Shown here one piece after another: positions 24,738 to 35,650 of a stretch of DNA of 64,000 bases (within the stretch, counting starts at the first letter, position 1; every line of letters starts with the position of its first letter). Source of the DNA: Actinomycetota bacterium (GTDB lineage Bacteria; Actinomycetota; Thermoleophilia; Gaiellales; Gaiellaceae); contig SIRU01000051.1 of assembly GCA_004366385.1 (NCBI GenBank), positions 62,001 to 126,000 of the forward strand, in the 5' to 3' direction. Below the pieces are notes generated by a model. It was given only the letters and a program-made list of their open reading frames with translations. It had not been told where the DNA came from and ran no database searches. Position numbers and translations under genes: made by a program.

Positions 24738-25193
24738 TTAACGGCGTCGTCTCAAAGCGCGCTGCATCTGCCGCTCCGCATCGCGCTCCGCGATCACCCG
24801 CCGCTTGTCGGCCCGCTCGCGGCCGCGTGCGAGCGCGAGCTCGACCTTCACCTTGCCGTCCTTGAAGTACATGCGCGTCGGGACGAGCGTGAGGCCCTTC
24901 TCGCGCAGCTTCCCGTACAGAGAGTCGATCTCGCGCCGGTGCAGCAGAAGCTTGCGCTCGCGGTCCGGCTGATGGCCGAACGAGCCCGACTGTGGGTACT
25001 CCGCGATCGACGCCCCGACGAGCCACGCCTCGCCGCCGCGGATGTCGCCGTAGGCCTGCCCGAGCTGGACGTGACCGCCGCGGATTGACTTCACCTCGCT
25101 GCCCGTGAGCGCGATGCCGGCCTCGACCCGCTCGAGGAGCTCGTAGTCACGCCGCGCGCGACGGTTCTCGGCGATGAGCTTCGTCTCGGCCAC
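24738..25193 (-). CDS. smpB: SsrA-binding protein SmpB
   Basis: 151 residues, normal length. The conserved SmpB blocks are present: IAENRRARRDYELLE, GIALTGSEVKSIR, and LVPTRMYFKDGKVKVELALARG, with the basic C-terminal tail that enters the mRNA channel. It binds tmRNA and delivers it to stalled ribosomes. It is transcribed in the same direction as ftsE and ftsX upstream, but two genes and two palindromes intervene; ssrA itself is 6 kb downstream on the same strand. Confidence 0.98.
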   Translation of the reverse strand: MAETKLIAENRRARRDYELLERVEAGIALTGSEVKSIRGGHVQLGQAYGDIRGGEAWLVGASIAEYPQSGSFGHQPDRERKLLLHRREIDSLYGKLREKGLTLVPTRMYFKDGKVKVELALARGRERADKRRVIAERDAERQMQRALRRRR

Positions 25194-25201
25194 GGGCGGT
25201 A

Positions 25202-25223
25202 GGGGCGAGGCTTGCCTCGCCCC
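25202..25223. repeat. GTAGGGGC-family palindrome (GAGGC core)
   Basis: GGGGCGAGGC-TT-GCCTCGCCCC, a perfect 10-bp stem with a TT loop, preceded by GGTA. It fills most of the gap between smpB and the cyclic-nucleotide-binding gene. Confidence 0.8.
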
Positions 25224-25225
25224 CG

Positions 25226-25633
25226 TCAGGCGTCACGATCCATCGCGACCGCGAGCCGACGAGCGAGCTCCCGCAGCATCGTCAGCGCGAACGCGGGCTC
25301 CGACTCGATCAGCGCGAGCGCCTCGTCGCGCGGGATCGCCAGCGCGCGCACCTCGGTCGCGGCACGGACACGCGCGACGCGCTCGGTCTCGGGGTTCAGC
25401 AACGCCAGCTCGCCCACGAAGTCCGACCGCTGGAGCTCCACCGAGGAGCCGCGCGCCTCGATCGCCACCGCGCCGTCGAGGACGACGAACATCCCCGAGC
25501 CGGGGTCGCCGGGCAGCGCGAGCACCTGCCCCGGCTCGCACTCGACGACGCCGGCGCAGTCGGCGATGCGCGCAAGCCCCTCGTCGCTCACGCCGGCGAA
25601 GAGCTCCAGCTCCCGAAGTTCGTCCACGCTCAC
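25226..25633 (-). CDS. Stand-alone cyclic nucleotide-binding domain protein
   Basis: 135 residues, essentially one cNMP-binding (CRP-type) beta-barrel with no DNA-binding or channel domain attached. The N-terminal LRELELFAGVSDEGLARIA, the turn GDPGSGMFVVLDGAV and the binding-cassette region FVGELALLNPETERVARVRA are visible; the Glu of the cassette is present, and ERVA stands where cAMP binders have an R-(S/T)A, so ligand binding is plausible but not certain. It lies 12 bases after the helicase gene on the same strand and may be co-transcribed with it. Confidence 0.9.
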   Translation of the reverse strand: MSVDELRELELFAGVSDEGLARIADCAGVVECEPGQVLALPGDPGSGMFVVLDGAVAIEARGSSVELQRSDFVGELALLNPETERVARVRAATEVRALAIPRDEALALIESEPAFALTMLRELARRLAVAMDRDA

Positions 25634-25645
25634 CGCAGCTTCATA

Positions 25646-27298
25646 TCACGCGCGCGAGGCGATGCCGGCGCAGCGGTCGCAGAGCGGGAACCACGGCGCG
25701 GTCGAGCGGCCGCAGGAGCGGCAGCGGCCGAGCGTCGGCGACTCGACCTCGAGCCGGAGCCTGGCGACCACGCGCTCCGCGGCTGCCACCTCGAGCGCGG
25801 CAGCACGCTCCATCGTCACGCCGCCGACGCCCGGGTACTGGAGCGCGAACCAGCGGAGGATGCTGGCCTCGCGGCCGGCCTGCTCGGCCTCCTCCAGCGA
25901 CGAGTCGCGGAGGCGCGCGGTGTCGAGGAGGAACGTGAGGTGCGGCCGCGCGACGCGGTCGCCCGCGATCGCGAGCGCCAGCGTGGCGAGCAGCTCGAGG
26001 TTGTCCTCGTCCACGGGGGCGTTGACGAGCGTCCACGTGTCCTCGAGCCCGAGCCGGCGGCCGCGCTCGCGGAGGCGCTTCTGCACGGCGTCGAGCCGGG
26101 CGCGGAGCGGCTGGAGCGACTCGACCGCGAGCCAGCTCTCGAACGCCCACTCCCTCAGGGCGACCCGGTGCCACGCCACGAGCGCCGCGTCGAGGTCGCG
26201 CGGGTCGTCGACGCCGAGATCGGAGAGCCGAGGACGGATCCGCGCCTCGTCCACGATCCGGTAGCCACGCAGACCGTCGCCGACCGCGACATGAGGCTCG
26301 AGCGCGGACTCGACGAGGCCCGGGTCCGCAGTCCCCCAGCCGAGCCCGGCGAGCACGCCGACGTGGCCGCGCTCGACGAGGCCGAAGCGCCCGGCGCGGC
26401 CGGCGATCTGCGCGATCTCCCATGGGAGCAGGTTGCGCCGCGACTCGCCGTCGTACTTCGTGGTCTCCGCGAAGAGCAGCGTCTCGCACGGGAGGTTCAC
26501 GCCGTGCCCGAGGACGTCGGTCGCGACGCAGACGTCCGCCGCGCCGGAGAGGAAGCGGTCGATCTCCTCGCGCCGCGACGCGAGCGGCATCGCGCCGTAG
26601 AGCACGGCGACGCGGCCGGGGTGCAGGCGGTTCACCTCCCCTGCGAGCGCGAGCACGGCCTTGCGGCTGAACGCGACGACGACCGTGCCCGTGCCGAGTG
26701 AGCGCAGCGTCCGCTCGCCGACGAACTCGAGCGGGAGCTTCCGCTCGAAGAGCCGGAGCTCCGCCTCCGGGAACGCGCGCTCGACGAGAGGCAGCGCGTC
26801 GACGGCGCCGAGAAGGCGGATCTCGCGGAAGTCGCCCGCGAGCAGCAGCCGCGTCCACGCCGAGCCGCGCTCCTCGTCGTCGGCCCACTGGATCTCGTCG
26901 AGGACGAGGAGCTCACCGCGTTGCGGCGCCATCTCGACCGTCGTCGCGAGGATCGGCGCGTGCTCGTTGACGCGCTCCTCGCCGGTGATCAGGCCGACGC
27001 TCTCGGCGCCGACCCGGTCGGCGAGGCGGCGGTGCGCCTCCTGCGCGAGCATGCGCAGCGGGCCGGCATAGACGCCGCGTCCCGCCTCGGCGAGCTCCTC
27101 GAGCGCGGCGTGCGTCTTCCCGGAGTTCGTCGGGCCGAGATGCGCGACGACGCGGTCGGGCTCGTGCGTGCGCGACGGCAAGGTGATCTCGATGCGGCGC
27201 TCGGCCTGCCGGACGACGGCCGTCGGCCGGCGCCGCTCGGCGCGCTGGGAGCGGGACGGCCGCTTCTGGCGGCCGCGGGGAGGGCGGCGGTGGCGCAT
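25646..27298 (-). CDS. SUV3-type RNA/DNA helicase with a C-terminal zinc ribbon
   Basis: 550 residues. A basic leader (1-30) is followed by a superfamily 2 helicase core: Walker A LGPTNSGKTHAAL (55-62 as GPTNSGKT), motif Ia YAGPLRMLAQEAHRRL, motif II DEIQ (134-137), and motifs V and VI in VATDVLGHGVNLP and QIAGRAGRFG. The DEIQ box and the GPTNSGKT/YAGPLRML pair are the hallmarks of the SUV3 family, best known as the mitochondrial degradosome RNA helicase. The C-terminus has four Cys as CxxC (526, 529) and CxxC (540, 543), a zinc ribbon. A role in RNA turnover is inferred from the eukaryotic relatives; no ribonuclease gene is adjacent. Confidence 0.88.
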   Translation of the reverse strand: MRHRRPPRGRQKRPSRSQRAERRRPTAVVRQAERRIEITLPSRTHEPDRVVAHLGPTNSGKTHAALEELAEAGRGVYAGPLRMLAQEAHRRLADRVGAESVGLITGEERVNEHAPILATTVEMAPQRGELLVLDEIQWADDEERGSAWTRLLLAGDFREIRLLGAVDALPLVERAFPEAELRLFERKLPLEFVGERTLRSLGTGTVVVAFSRKAVLALAGEVNRLHPGRVAVLYGAMPLASRREEIDRFLSGAADVCVATDVLGHGVNLPCETLLFAETTKYDGESRRNLLPWEIAQIAGRAGRFGLVERGHVGVLAGLGWGTADPGLVESALEPHVAVGDGLRGYRIVDEARIRPRLSDLGVDDPRDLDAALVAWHRVALREWAFESWLAVESLQPLRARLDAVQKRLRERGRRLGLEDTWTLVNAPVDEDNLELLATLALAIAGDRVARPHLTFLLDTARLRDSSLEEAEQAGREASILRWFALQYPGVGGVTMERAAALEVAAAERVVARLRLEVESPTLGRCRSCGRSTAPWFPLCDRCAGIASRA

Positions 27299-27335
27299 CG
27301 CGGCACGGTACAGCGCAGAGCTTCCAGTTCTGCCG

Positions 27336-27360
27336 GTAGGGGCGAGGCTCGCCTCGCCCT
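27336..27360. repeat. GTAGGGGC-family palindrome (GAGGC core)
   Basis: GTAGG followed by GGGCGAGGC-TC-GCCTCGCCC (27340-27359). It is located between ftsX (which ends at 27368) and the helicase gene, both on the minus strand, where a terminator for ftsEX would fall. Confidence 0.8.
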
Positions 27361-27367
27361 GGCGACC

Positions 27368-28246
27368 TCAGACCCTGAGGAACCGGCGGAGCGTGAGACC
27401 GGAGCCGAGCGCGCCGATCGCGAGGCCGACGAGGATGAGCAGCCCCGCGGTGTACGAGAAGGCGAGCGCGCGCACGTCGGGGTCGTCCTGGATGTGCCCG
27501 ACGATGGACGGCACGGCGAGCTCGCGCCCGAGGAAGAGCAGCACGACCGCCGCCAGCGAGCCCACGAGCCCCGTCAGCACGCCCTCGAGCATGAACGGCC
27601 CGCGGACGAACCAGTTCGTCGCCCCGACGAGCTTCATGACCTCGATCTCGCGCCTGCGCGCGAAGATCGAGAGCCGGATCGTGTTCGAGATGAGGATCGT
27701 CGAGGCTGCGAGCAGCACGATCACGACCACGAGGAACACGACCTGGATCGCGCGGGCGATCTGGAGGATGCGGCTCGACACCTCCTTGCCGTGGCTCACC
27801 TCGTCGACCGCGGCGAGCTTCGACTCCTGGACGGACGCCGCGATCGCCGCCGTGTCCTCGCCGCGCGTCGGCACGACGTCGAACGAGGCGGGCAGCGGGT
27901 TGGACGCGAGGTTCTCGGTCAGCTCCGGCGCGCGCTTGCGCATGATCGCGAGCGCCTTCTTCTTCGAGATGAACTCGATGCCCCCGGGCTTCACGCGGTT
28001 GTCCGACTCGAGGAAGACGCGGAGCTCGTTGATCTGCTCGGTCGTCGCCGAGTCCGCGATGAAGACGTGCACGGCGAGCTCGCGCTTCTTGTCGTCCGAC
28101 CACGACACGAGCCAGGTGCCGATGCCGATGAAGACCCCGATCAGGAACATCCCGACGAGCACCGAGACGGCGGAGGCGAACGTCGTCGAGAGGTTGGCGC
28201 CGATCGACCGGAACGCCTCCGAGAAGAGAAGGCGGACCCGCATCAC
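27368..28246 (-). CDS. ftsX: Cell division ABC transporter permease FtsX
   Basis: 292 residues: a short cytoplasmic N-terminus, a first helix, a large extracytoplasmic domain (about 45-165), then three helices, with the FtsX/MacB block VVIVLLAASTILISNTIRLS and REIEVMKLVGATNWFV. With FtsE it forms the FtsEX complex, which activates peptidoglycan hydrolases at the septum. The GTG start at 28246 overlaps the ftsE stop by 4 bases; the next codon is ATG (28243), also usable. Confidence 0.95.
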   Translation of the reverse strand: MMRVRLLFSEAFRSIGANLSTTFASAVSVLVGMFLIGVFIGIGTWLVSWSDDKKRELAVHVFIADSATTEQINELRVFLESDNRVKPGGIEFISKKKALAIMRKRAPELTENLASNPLPASFDVVPTRGEDTAAIAASVQESKLAAVDEVSHGKEVSSRILQIARAIQVVFLVVVIVLLAASTILISNTIRLSIFARRREIEVMKLVGATNWFVRGPFMLEGVLTGLVGSLAAVVLLFLGRELAVPSIVGHIQDDPDVRALAFSYTAGLLILVGLAIGALGSGLTLRRFLRV

Positions 28247-28932
28247 TCCTCCGCGTACCCTCCGCGCCGCTCGTCGCGCACGAGCTTCCCGTGCTCGAGG
28301 GCGATGACGCGGCGACGCATCTTGTCCACCATCTCGCGGTCGTGCGTGACCATGAGGATCGTCGTGCCGGTCCGGCTGATCCGGTAGAGGAGCTGCATGA
28401 TCCCGACCGAGGTGTCGGGGTCGAGGTTCCCGGTCGGCTCGTCGCAGACGAGCAGCGGCGGGTGGTTGACGAACGCGCGCGCGATCGAGACGCGCTGCTG
28501 CTCGCCGCCCGAGAGCTCCTCCGGCCGCGAGTTCATCTTGTGCGCGAGCCCGACGAGGTTCAGCACCTCGGGCACCTTCTTGCGGATCTGCGCGTTGGAC
28601 TGGCCCTGCACCCGCAGCGCGTACGCGATGTTCTCGGCGGCGGTGCGGTTCGGGAGGAGCTTGAAGTCCTGGAACACGCAGCCGACGTTCCGGCGGAGGA
28701 GCGGCACCTTCGAGCGCTTGAGGCGGCCGAGATCGCGCCCGCCGACGACGATGCGCCCCTCGGTCGGCTCGAGCTCCTTGAGGATGAGCCTGATCACCGT
28801 CGACTTGCCGGACCCCGAGGCGCCGACGACGAACACGAACTCGCCCTTCTCGATCGTGAAGGAGACGCCCTCGAGTGCCGTCACACCGGGCTCGTAGACC
28901 TTCTTCACGTCCTCGAACACGATCATCGACAT
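28243..28932 (-). CDS. ftsE: Cell division ATP-binding protein FtsE
   Basis: 229 residues from ATG at 28932, the normal FtsE length. Walker A is GASGSGKST, the ABC signature LSGGEQQRVSIARAF, Walker B LLVCDEPTGNLD, and the switch His is in MVTHD. It hydrolyses ATP for FtsX at the divisome. The frame stays open upstream to a GTG at 29097 (284 residues), directly after the prfB stop, with an ATG also at 28998. That 55-residue extension is Pro/Glu-rich and unlike FtsE, but the absence of a good ribosome site at 28932 and the purine-rich stretch before 29097 leave the longer form possible. Confidence 0.93.
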   Translation of the reverse strand: MSMIVFEDVKKVYEPGVTALEGVSFTIEKGEFVFVVGASGSGKSTVIRLILKELEPTEGRIVVGGRDLGRLKRSKVPLLRRNVGCVFQDFKLLPNRTAAENIAYALRVQGQSNAQIRKKVPEVLNLVGLAHKMNSRPEELSGGEQQRVSIARAFVNHPPLLVCDEPTGNLDPDTSVGIMQLLYRISRTGTTILMVTHDREMVDKMRRRVIALEHGKLVRDERRGGYAEE

Positions 28933-29099
28933 GCCGCCGGGCTCGGCGGCGGCCGGGAACGGGGTGACGCCGTTCTCGGGCTCGGCAAGGGCGGTCATTG
29001 GCACGTCACTTCGGGGGTCGTCCAGCACCGGGCGAAGATGAGTCATAGCCGAGACCGGCTGCTCCGGCTCAGGAGAGGAGCCGATTGTAGCTGACACTC

Positions 29100-30204
29100 C
29101 TACACCACCTTCCCCGCTGCCTTGGCGAGCAGGTACGAGTGGACGAAGCCGTCGAGGGCGCCGTCGAGGACGGACTGCGCGTTCCCGACCTCGTGGTCGG
29201 TGCGATGGTCCTTCACCAGCTGGTAGGGGTGGAGCACGTAGCTGCGGATTTGACTCCCGAACCCGATGTCCTGCGCCGCGCCGCGCTCCTTCGCCAGCTC
29301 GGCCTCGCGCCGCTCCTCCTCAAGCTCGGCGAGCCGCGAGCGCAGCAGCCGCAGCGCCGTCCGCTTGTTCGAGAGCTGCGAGCGCTCGTTCTGGCACTGG
29401 ACGACGATCCCGGTCGGGAAGTGCGTGATGCGGACGGCCGAGTCGGTCTTGTTCACGTGTTGGCCTCCCGCCCCGCTGGAACGGTACGTGTCGACCCGGA
29501 TCTCGGACTCGTCGATCTCGATCGGCGCGTCCTCCGGGAGCAGCGGGGAGACGACGACCTGCGCGAACGCTGTGTGCCGCCGGTGCGACGCGTCGAACGG
29601 CGAGAGCCGCACGAGCCGGTGGACGCCGCGCTCGGCCTTGAGGATCCCGTACGCGTTCTCGCCGCGCACCTCGACGGTGGTGGACTTGAGGCCGGCCTCC
29701 TCCCCCGGGCTCGCCTCGAGCACTTCGGTCTGGAACCCCCGGTCCGCCGCCCAGCGCAGGTACATCCGCAGCAGCATCTCCGCCCAGTCCTGCGCGTCGG
29801 TGCCTCCCGTGCCGGCGTGGATCTCGAGGATCGCGTCGCCCGCGTCGTACTCGCCGGTGAAGAGCGCGTCCTCCTGCACGCGCGCGAGCTCGCCCTCGAG
29901 CGTGTCGAGACTCTCCGCGAGCTCCTCTCCGAGATCCTCGCCGAGCTCGCTCAGCTCCCGTGCGTCCTCGTACTCCCGGTGCAGCTTCTCGTACCGCTCC
30001 AGCCGCTTCGTCACGCGCGAGTGCTCGGTGGAGATGCGCGCGGCCTCCGCCTGGTCGTCCCAGAACCCGGGCGCGCCCATCGCCTCCTCGAGCGCGGCGC
30101 GGCGCGTCGCTAGGCCGTCCGGGTCAAAGGTAATCACGGACCCACGCGAGTTGGGCCCCGATCTCCTCGAGCCTCTGGTCCAGGCTCTGTGCCGTCTCGG
30201 CCAT
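29100..30204 (-). CDS. prfB: Peptide chain release factor RF2, expressed through a programmed +1 frameshift
   Basis: Two segments: 30204-30127 (26 codons, ATG start, ending D-Y-L) and 30125-29100 in the +1 frame, giving 367 residues. At the junction the in-frame sequence is TAC CTT TGA C. Reading TGA stops synthesis; slipping one base forward reads GAC and continues DPDGLATRR. This is the classical RF2 autoregulatory site. The protein carries the SPF tripeptide (LSPFDASHRRHT), which specifies UGA/UAA, and the catalytic GGQ (SGAGGQHVNKTDSAVRI). It releases finished peptides at UGA and UAA. The minus-strand order prfB-ftsE-ftsX is typical of Actinomycetota. Confidence 0.97.
30122..30135 (-). 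promoter_or_regulatory. prfB programmed +1 frameshift site
   Basis: On the minus strand: GAT TAC CTT TGA CC. The slippery CTT codon (30129-30127) and the in-frame UGA (30126-30124) are canonical. The Shine-Dalgarno-like AGGGGG that stimulates the E. coli shift is not clear here; the nearest G-rich stretch, GTGGGT, is farther upstream. When RF2 is scarce the ribosome pauses at UGA and shifts, which restores RF2. Confidence 0.93.
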
Positions 30205-30256
30205 GCGCAAGAGGGTAGCGGGCCGCGGAGTCGGACCCGGCCGTCCACGCGGCTAC

Positions 30257-30388
30257 AGTCACGCCACGCGGACGCTGCGCGAAGCCGCCGACTACGACGC
30301 CGTGATGGTCTCGCCGGATGAGGGCGAGCGGATCGTCGGTCTCGCCGGCCGCTTCGTCACGGCCGTCGCCTCGATGCTCGAACAGTGA
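30257..30388 (+). pseudogene. Possible HEPN-domain protein fragment
   Basis: About 43 codons read HATRTLREAADYD, then AVMVSPDEGERIVGLAG and RFVTAVASML, ending TGA at 30386-30388. This resembles the C-terminus of small HEPN-domain proteins, whose ends commonly read HxLREEADYD followed by an acidic helix and AExFVxAV. The upstream part of such a gene is missing: before 30257 the sequence is the 5' region of prfB on the other strand. I read it as a 3' remnant, left perhaps by deletion. An in-frame ATG at 30203 exists but would encode an Arg/Gly-rich, unlikely N-terminus. Confidence 0.35.
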
Positions 30389-30425
30389 GGCCGGCCAGGC
30401 GGTCATTGTGCTCCGCCACGCGCGG

Positions 30426-31082
30426 TCACCTGGTGGAACCGGGCTGAGCGGCAACCCGACTCCGCCCGCGCAGGAGGTCGCGCAGTAGCAGGCAGCCGGC
30501 GAGCCAGGCGAGGCCGAGGCACCAGCCGGCCACGACGTCCGTGACGAAGTGGACGCCGAGGACGACGCGCGAGAGGCCGATCGCGACGCCGAGGGCCGCC
30601 GTGAGCGACCACAGCCACGCACGCGGCCGTCCCGGCGGCATGCGCTCGCTCGCGAGGATGACGAGCGCGCCGAGGCTGGCGACGCCCGCCATCGCGTGGC
30701 CGCTCGGGAAGGCAGCGGAGGCCGGCAGGGCGACCGCGCTCCCGAAGTCCGGGCGCGGCCGGTCGAAGACCTCCTTCAGGAGCATCACGGCGAGCTGAGA
30801 CCCGAGGAAGGCGGTGAGGAAGAAGCCGAGGTCGACCCAGGCGCGCTCGCGGACGAGGAGCACGCCGGCCACGATCCCGAGCGCGGTCAGCCCGACCCAC
30901 CCTCCGAGCCACGAGAACGGACGCGCTGCCCACTCGAGCGCCACGGGCATGCTCGACGCGGCCCAGGAAGCGGTCTCCTCGTCGACCGTCGCCAGCGGCT
31001 CGTGCTCGTAACCGAGGGCGAGGAGGGCGAAGCCCAGGATCCCGAGGGCGAGGACGACGAGGTGCGCGCGGGCAGATCCCAA
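30426..31082 (-). CDS. PAP2-family membrane phosphatase
   Basis: 218 residues with five or six helices. The three phosphatase motifs are intact: KEVFDRPRP, PSGHA (in AAFPSGHAMAGV) and SRVVLGVHFVTDV, with the catalytic His in PSGH and the nucleophile His in GVHFVTD. Such enzymes dephosphorylate undecaprenyl pyrophosphate or phosphatidic acid at the outer face of the membrane. The substrate cannot be chosen from sequence. It sits alone between prfB and the repeat downstream of secA. Confidence 0.92.
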   Translation of the reverse strand: MGSARAHLVVLALGILGFALLALGYEHEPLATVDEETASWAASSMPVALEWAARPFSWLGGWVGLTALGIVAGVLLVRERAWVDLGFFLTAFLGSQLAVMLLKEVFDRPRPDFGSAVALPASAAFPSGHAMAGVASLGALVILASERMPPGRPRAWLWSLTAALGVAIGLSRVVLGVHFVTDVVAGWCLGLAWLAGCLLLRDLLRGRSRVAAQPGSTR

Positions 31083-31170
31083 GTCGGGATCAGGCTAGAG
31101 CGTGGCCCCCCGGTCGCGGTGCTCGTCGGCACGTCGCACCCTCGTCGTTCGCGCGTCGGATGCGCTCCGC

Positions 31171-31268
31171 GGCCGGAGGCCGGCTTCGCCGGCCGGGAGG
31201 TCGAGCGCGGTCAACCGGTCGCTGCGGCGAAGGAGGGGGCACGTGGGGGAACCATGGGTTCCCCCACG
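31171..31268. repeat. Two-hairpin intergenic element, copy 1 (after secA)
   Basis: 98 bases. Stem 1 is GGCCGGC-TTC-GCCGGCC (31178-31194). A shared spacer with GAGCGCGG and GAAGGAGGGGGC follows, then stem 2 GTGGGGGAACC-ATG-GGTTCCCCCAC (31243-31267). The secA stop codon begins 2 bases after stem 2. Copy 2 lies at 38888-38987 downstream of ahcY at the same distance. Stem 1 differs between copies by paired changes. Confidence 0.85.
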
Positions 31269-31269
31269 A

Positions 31270-33924
<2,655 letters not shown>

Positions 33925-34074
33925 GGGCGAAGGGTAGCGGGTGACGGGCCCGGTCCCGGGCAGCCGTCGTCGACGTCGGTAGAACTCCGCAGTCACCGAC
34001 CGTGACGTCGCCGATGGCGGTGGCCCGGCGAGGGCGTACGGTCGAGTCGGATCATCACGAAGGAGGCATCGGGT

Positions 34075-35160
34075 ATGGCCCGGCAGCGCGGGCGCCGAGG
34101 GTTGGCCGTGTCGGCGGTCGTCCTCTTGGCCGTCGCCGCCGCCGCGAGCGGCGCGGCGGCGCTGAAGCCGACCCAGAGCTTCGCCGTCCGGCACAACGTG
34201 CAGGACCTCGTCGTCTCCGGCGGCTCGGTCGCCTGGGCGCACGCACCCGGGACCGCGCAGTTCCCGCCGGTCGGCGACCAGGGCACGTGCGGCCGCGTGG
34301 GGCTGTGGATCCCGCGCACGAAGCAGCGGTGGACCTTCCGCCCGACGATCGAGCGCTCGTGCTACGACGCCGCGAGCACGGGCCAGGGGGTCTGGGACGT
34401 CTCCGTCGCCACGCGGCGCCTGCTCTGGGTCGAGTACGAGGGCGGCAACTTCCGCGACTGGTGGCTCGTCACGGCGACGACCACGAAGCGCACGCCGCAG
34501 CGCATCCAGCACGTGAACGAAGAGGCGGACTCCACGCCGCCGTTCGTCGTCGGGCCCGGAACGCCCGCCGGCGTCCCGTACGCGCTGAACGACCGCGTCG
34601 TCTACCTCGGCGAGAAGGGGACAGCGCTCTTCAGCGTCCAGCTCGGAGGCGCGGTGCGAGCGGTCACGGCCGGGCTCGGGCCGCGCGGCATCCGCGTCGC
34701 GGCGCTGCTCGACAACGGCACGGTGGTCGGCCTCGATGCGCGAGGGCGCGTCGTCGAGACGATCCCCGCGAAGGGCGCCGTCGCCGCGATCCGTGTCTCC
34801 GGCCTCGGCATCGCCGTCCAGCGCGGGACGATGCTTCGCGGCGGGTACGGCACCCCGGTCGCGTACCCGAAGGTCACGGTCGGGACGCGCGTCGTGCGGC
34901 TGCCCTCGGGTGCCGCGATGCTCGACGTCGCCCAGGGCCGCGTCCTCTGGACGACCAGCGGTTGGAGGCGAGGCGCGCGTGGTGGCTGGGAGTGGAAGGC
35001 GGGTCACCTCGGCGTCACCGTGATCGCCACCGGCAAGAGCACGCGGCTCGTGAAGAGCACCGGCGTGACGCCCGTCCTCGGTGCGCTCGGGCAGACGGGC
35101 CTCGCGTGGTCGACCGGCCACGTCCTCCATTGGCGCGCCGGAGTCGTGCCGAGCCGTTAG
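34075..35160 (+). CDS. Secreted beta-propeller-like protein of unknown function
   Basis: 361 residues; the ATG at 34075 has a strong GAAGGAGGCATC ribosome site. The signal peptide (VSAVVLLAVAAAASGAAA) is followed by repeated short strands of the type GGSVAWAHA, TRRLLWVEYEGG, NDRVVYLGE, GRVLWTTSG and QTGLAWSTG at roughly 45-60 residue spacing, suggesting beta-propeller blades. Two Cys in the first third (GTCGR, RSCYD) may pair. No catalytic motif or named family is recognised. The stop overlaps the stop of the converging gene by 3-4 bases. Confidence 0.8.
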   Translation: MARQRGRRGLAVSAVVLLAVAAAASGAAALKPTQSFAVRHNVQDLVVSGGSVAWAHAPGTAQFPPVGDQGTCGRVGLWIPRTKQRWTFRPTIERSCYDAASTGQGVWDVSVATRRLLWVEYEGGNFRDWWLVTATTTKRTPQRIQHVNEEADSTPPFVVGPGTPAGVPYALNDRVVYLGEKGTALFSVQLGGAVRAVTAGLGPRGIRVAALLDNGTVVGLDARGRVVETIPAKGAVAAIRVSGLGIAVQRGTMLRGGYGTPVAYPKVTVGTRVVRLPSGAAMLDVAQGRVLWTTSGWRRGARGGWEWKAGHLGVTVIATGKSTRLVKSTGVTPVLGALGQTGLAWSTGHVLHWRAGVVPSR

Positions 35161-35639
35161 AGCGGCAGGACGGAGATCTCGAAGAGGTCTCCGGCGAGGC
35201 GGTGGGCGTGGGCCGCGTAGCGGCCTTGCTCGCGCTCCTCGGCCAACTGCCGGAGCGCGGGCGCGTGCGACTCGCCGACCGGCGCGCCGTCGACGAGCAG
35301 CGCGAGCGTCGTGCCGTCCCACGTCAGCTCGAGGTCCTGGCCCTCGGGGTCGGGATCGAGGCGCGCGACCTCGATCGCGCTCGCGCCCACCGCCCAGAAC
35401 TCGTCCCGCCGGACCGCGACGCCGCGGTACGGGCGCTCGATCGCCTCGTCGAGCGCGGCGGCGAACGCCGTCGCGTCGGCGCCCTCCGAGAACAGCCGCC
35501 CGTCCGGGAGGGCGACGAACTCGACCTCCTCCCCGGGCGTGCCCGGCGCGTCGGCGACGGCGATGGCGTCCCACTCGCGCTGGCGCGGGAGGCCGGTGAT
35601 GCCTGCGGGGAGCCAGCGCTTCCCGGGATCGACGGGCAT
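35157..35639 (-). CDS. Hypothetical 160-residue soluble protein
   Basis: From ATG at 35639: MPVDPGKRWLPAGITGLPRQ at the start, then an acidic mostly beta/alpha body (EEVEFVALPDGRLFSEG; RGVAVRRDEFWAVGASAIEV; LELTWDGTTLALLVDG). No signal peptide or membrane segment. It lies 11 bases after hpf on the same strand, so it is probably the last gene of an hpf transcript. TAA at 35157-35159 overlaps the TAG of the gene on the opposite strand. No family recognised. Confidence 0.75.
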   Translation of the reverse strand: MPVDPGKRWLPAGITGLPRQREWDAIAVADAPGTPGEEVEFVALPDGRLFSEGADATAFAAALDEAIERPYRGVAVRRDEFWAVGASAIEVARLDPDPEGQDLELTWDGTTLALLVDGAPVGESHAPALRQLAEEREQGRYAAHAHRLAGDLFEISVLPL

Positions 35640-35650
35640 GCGCTCCCCCC

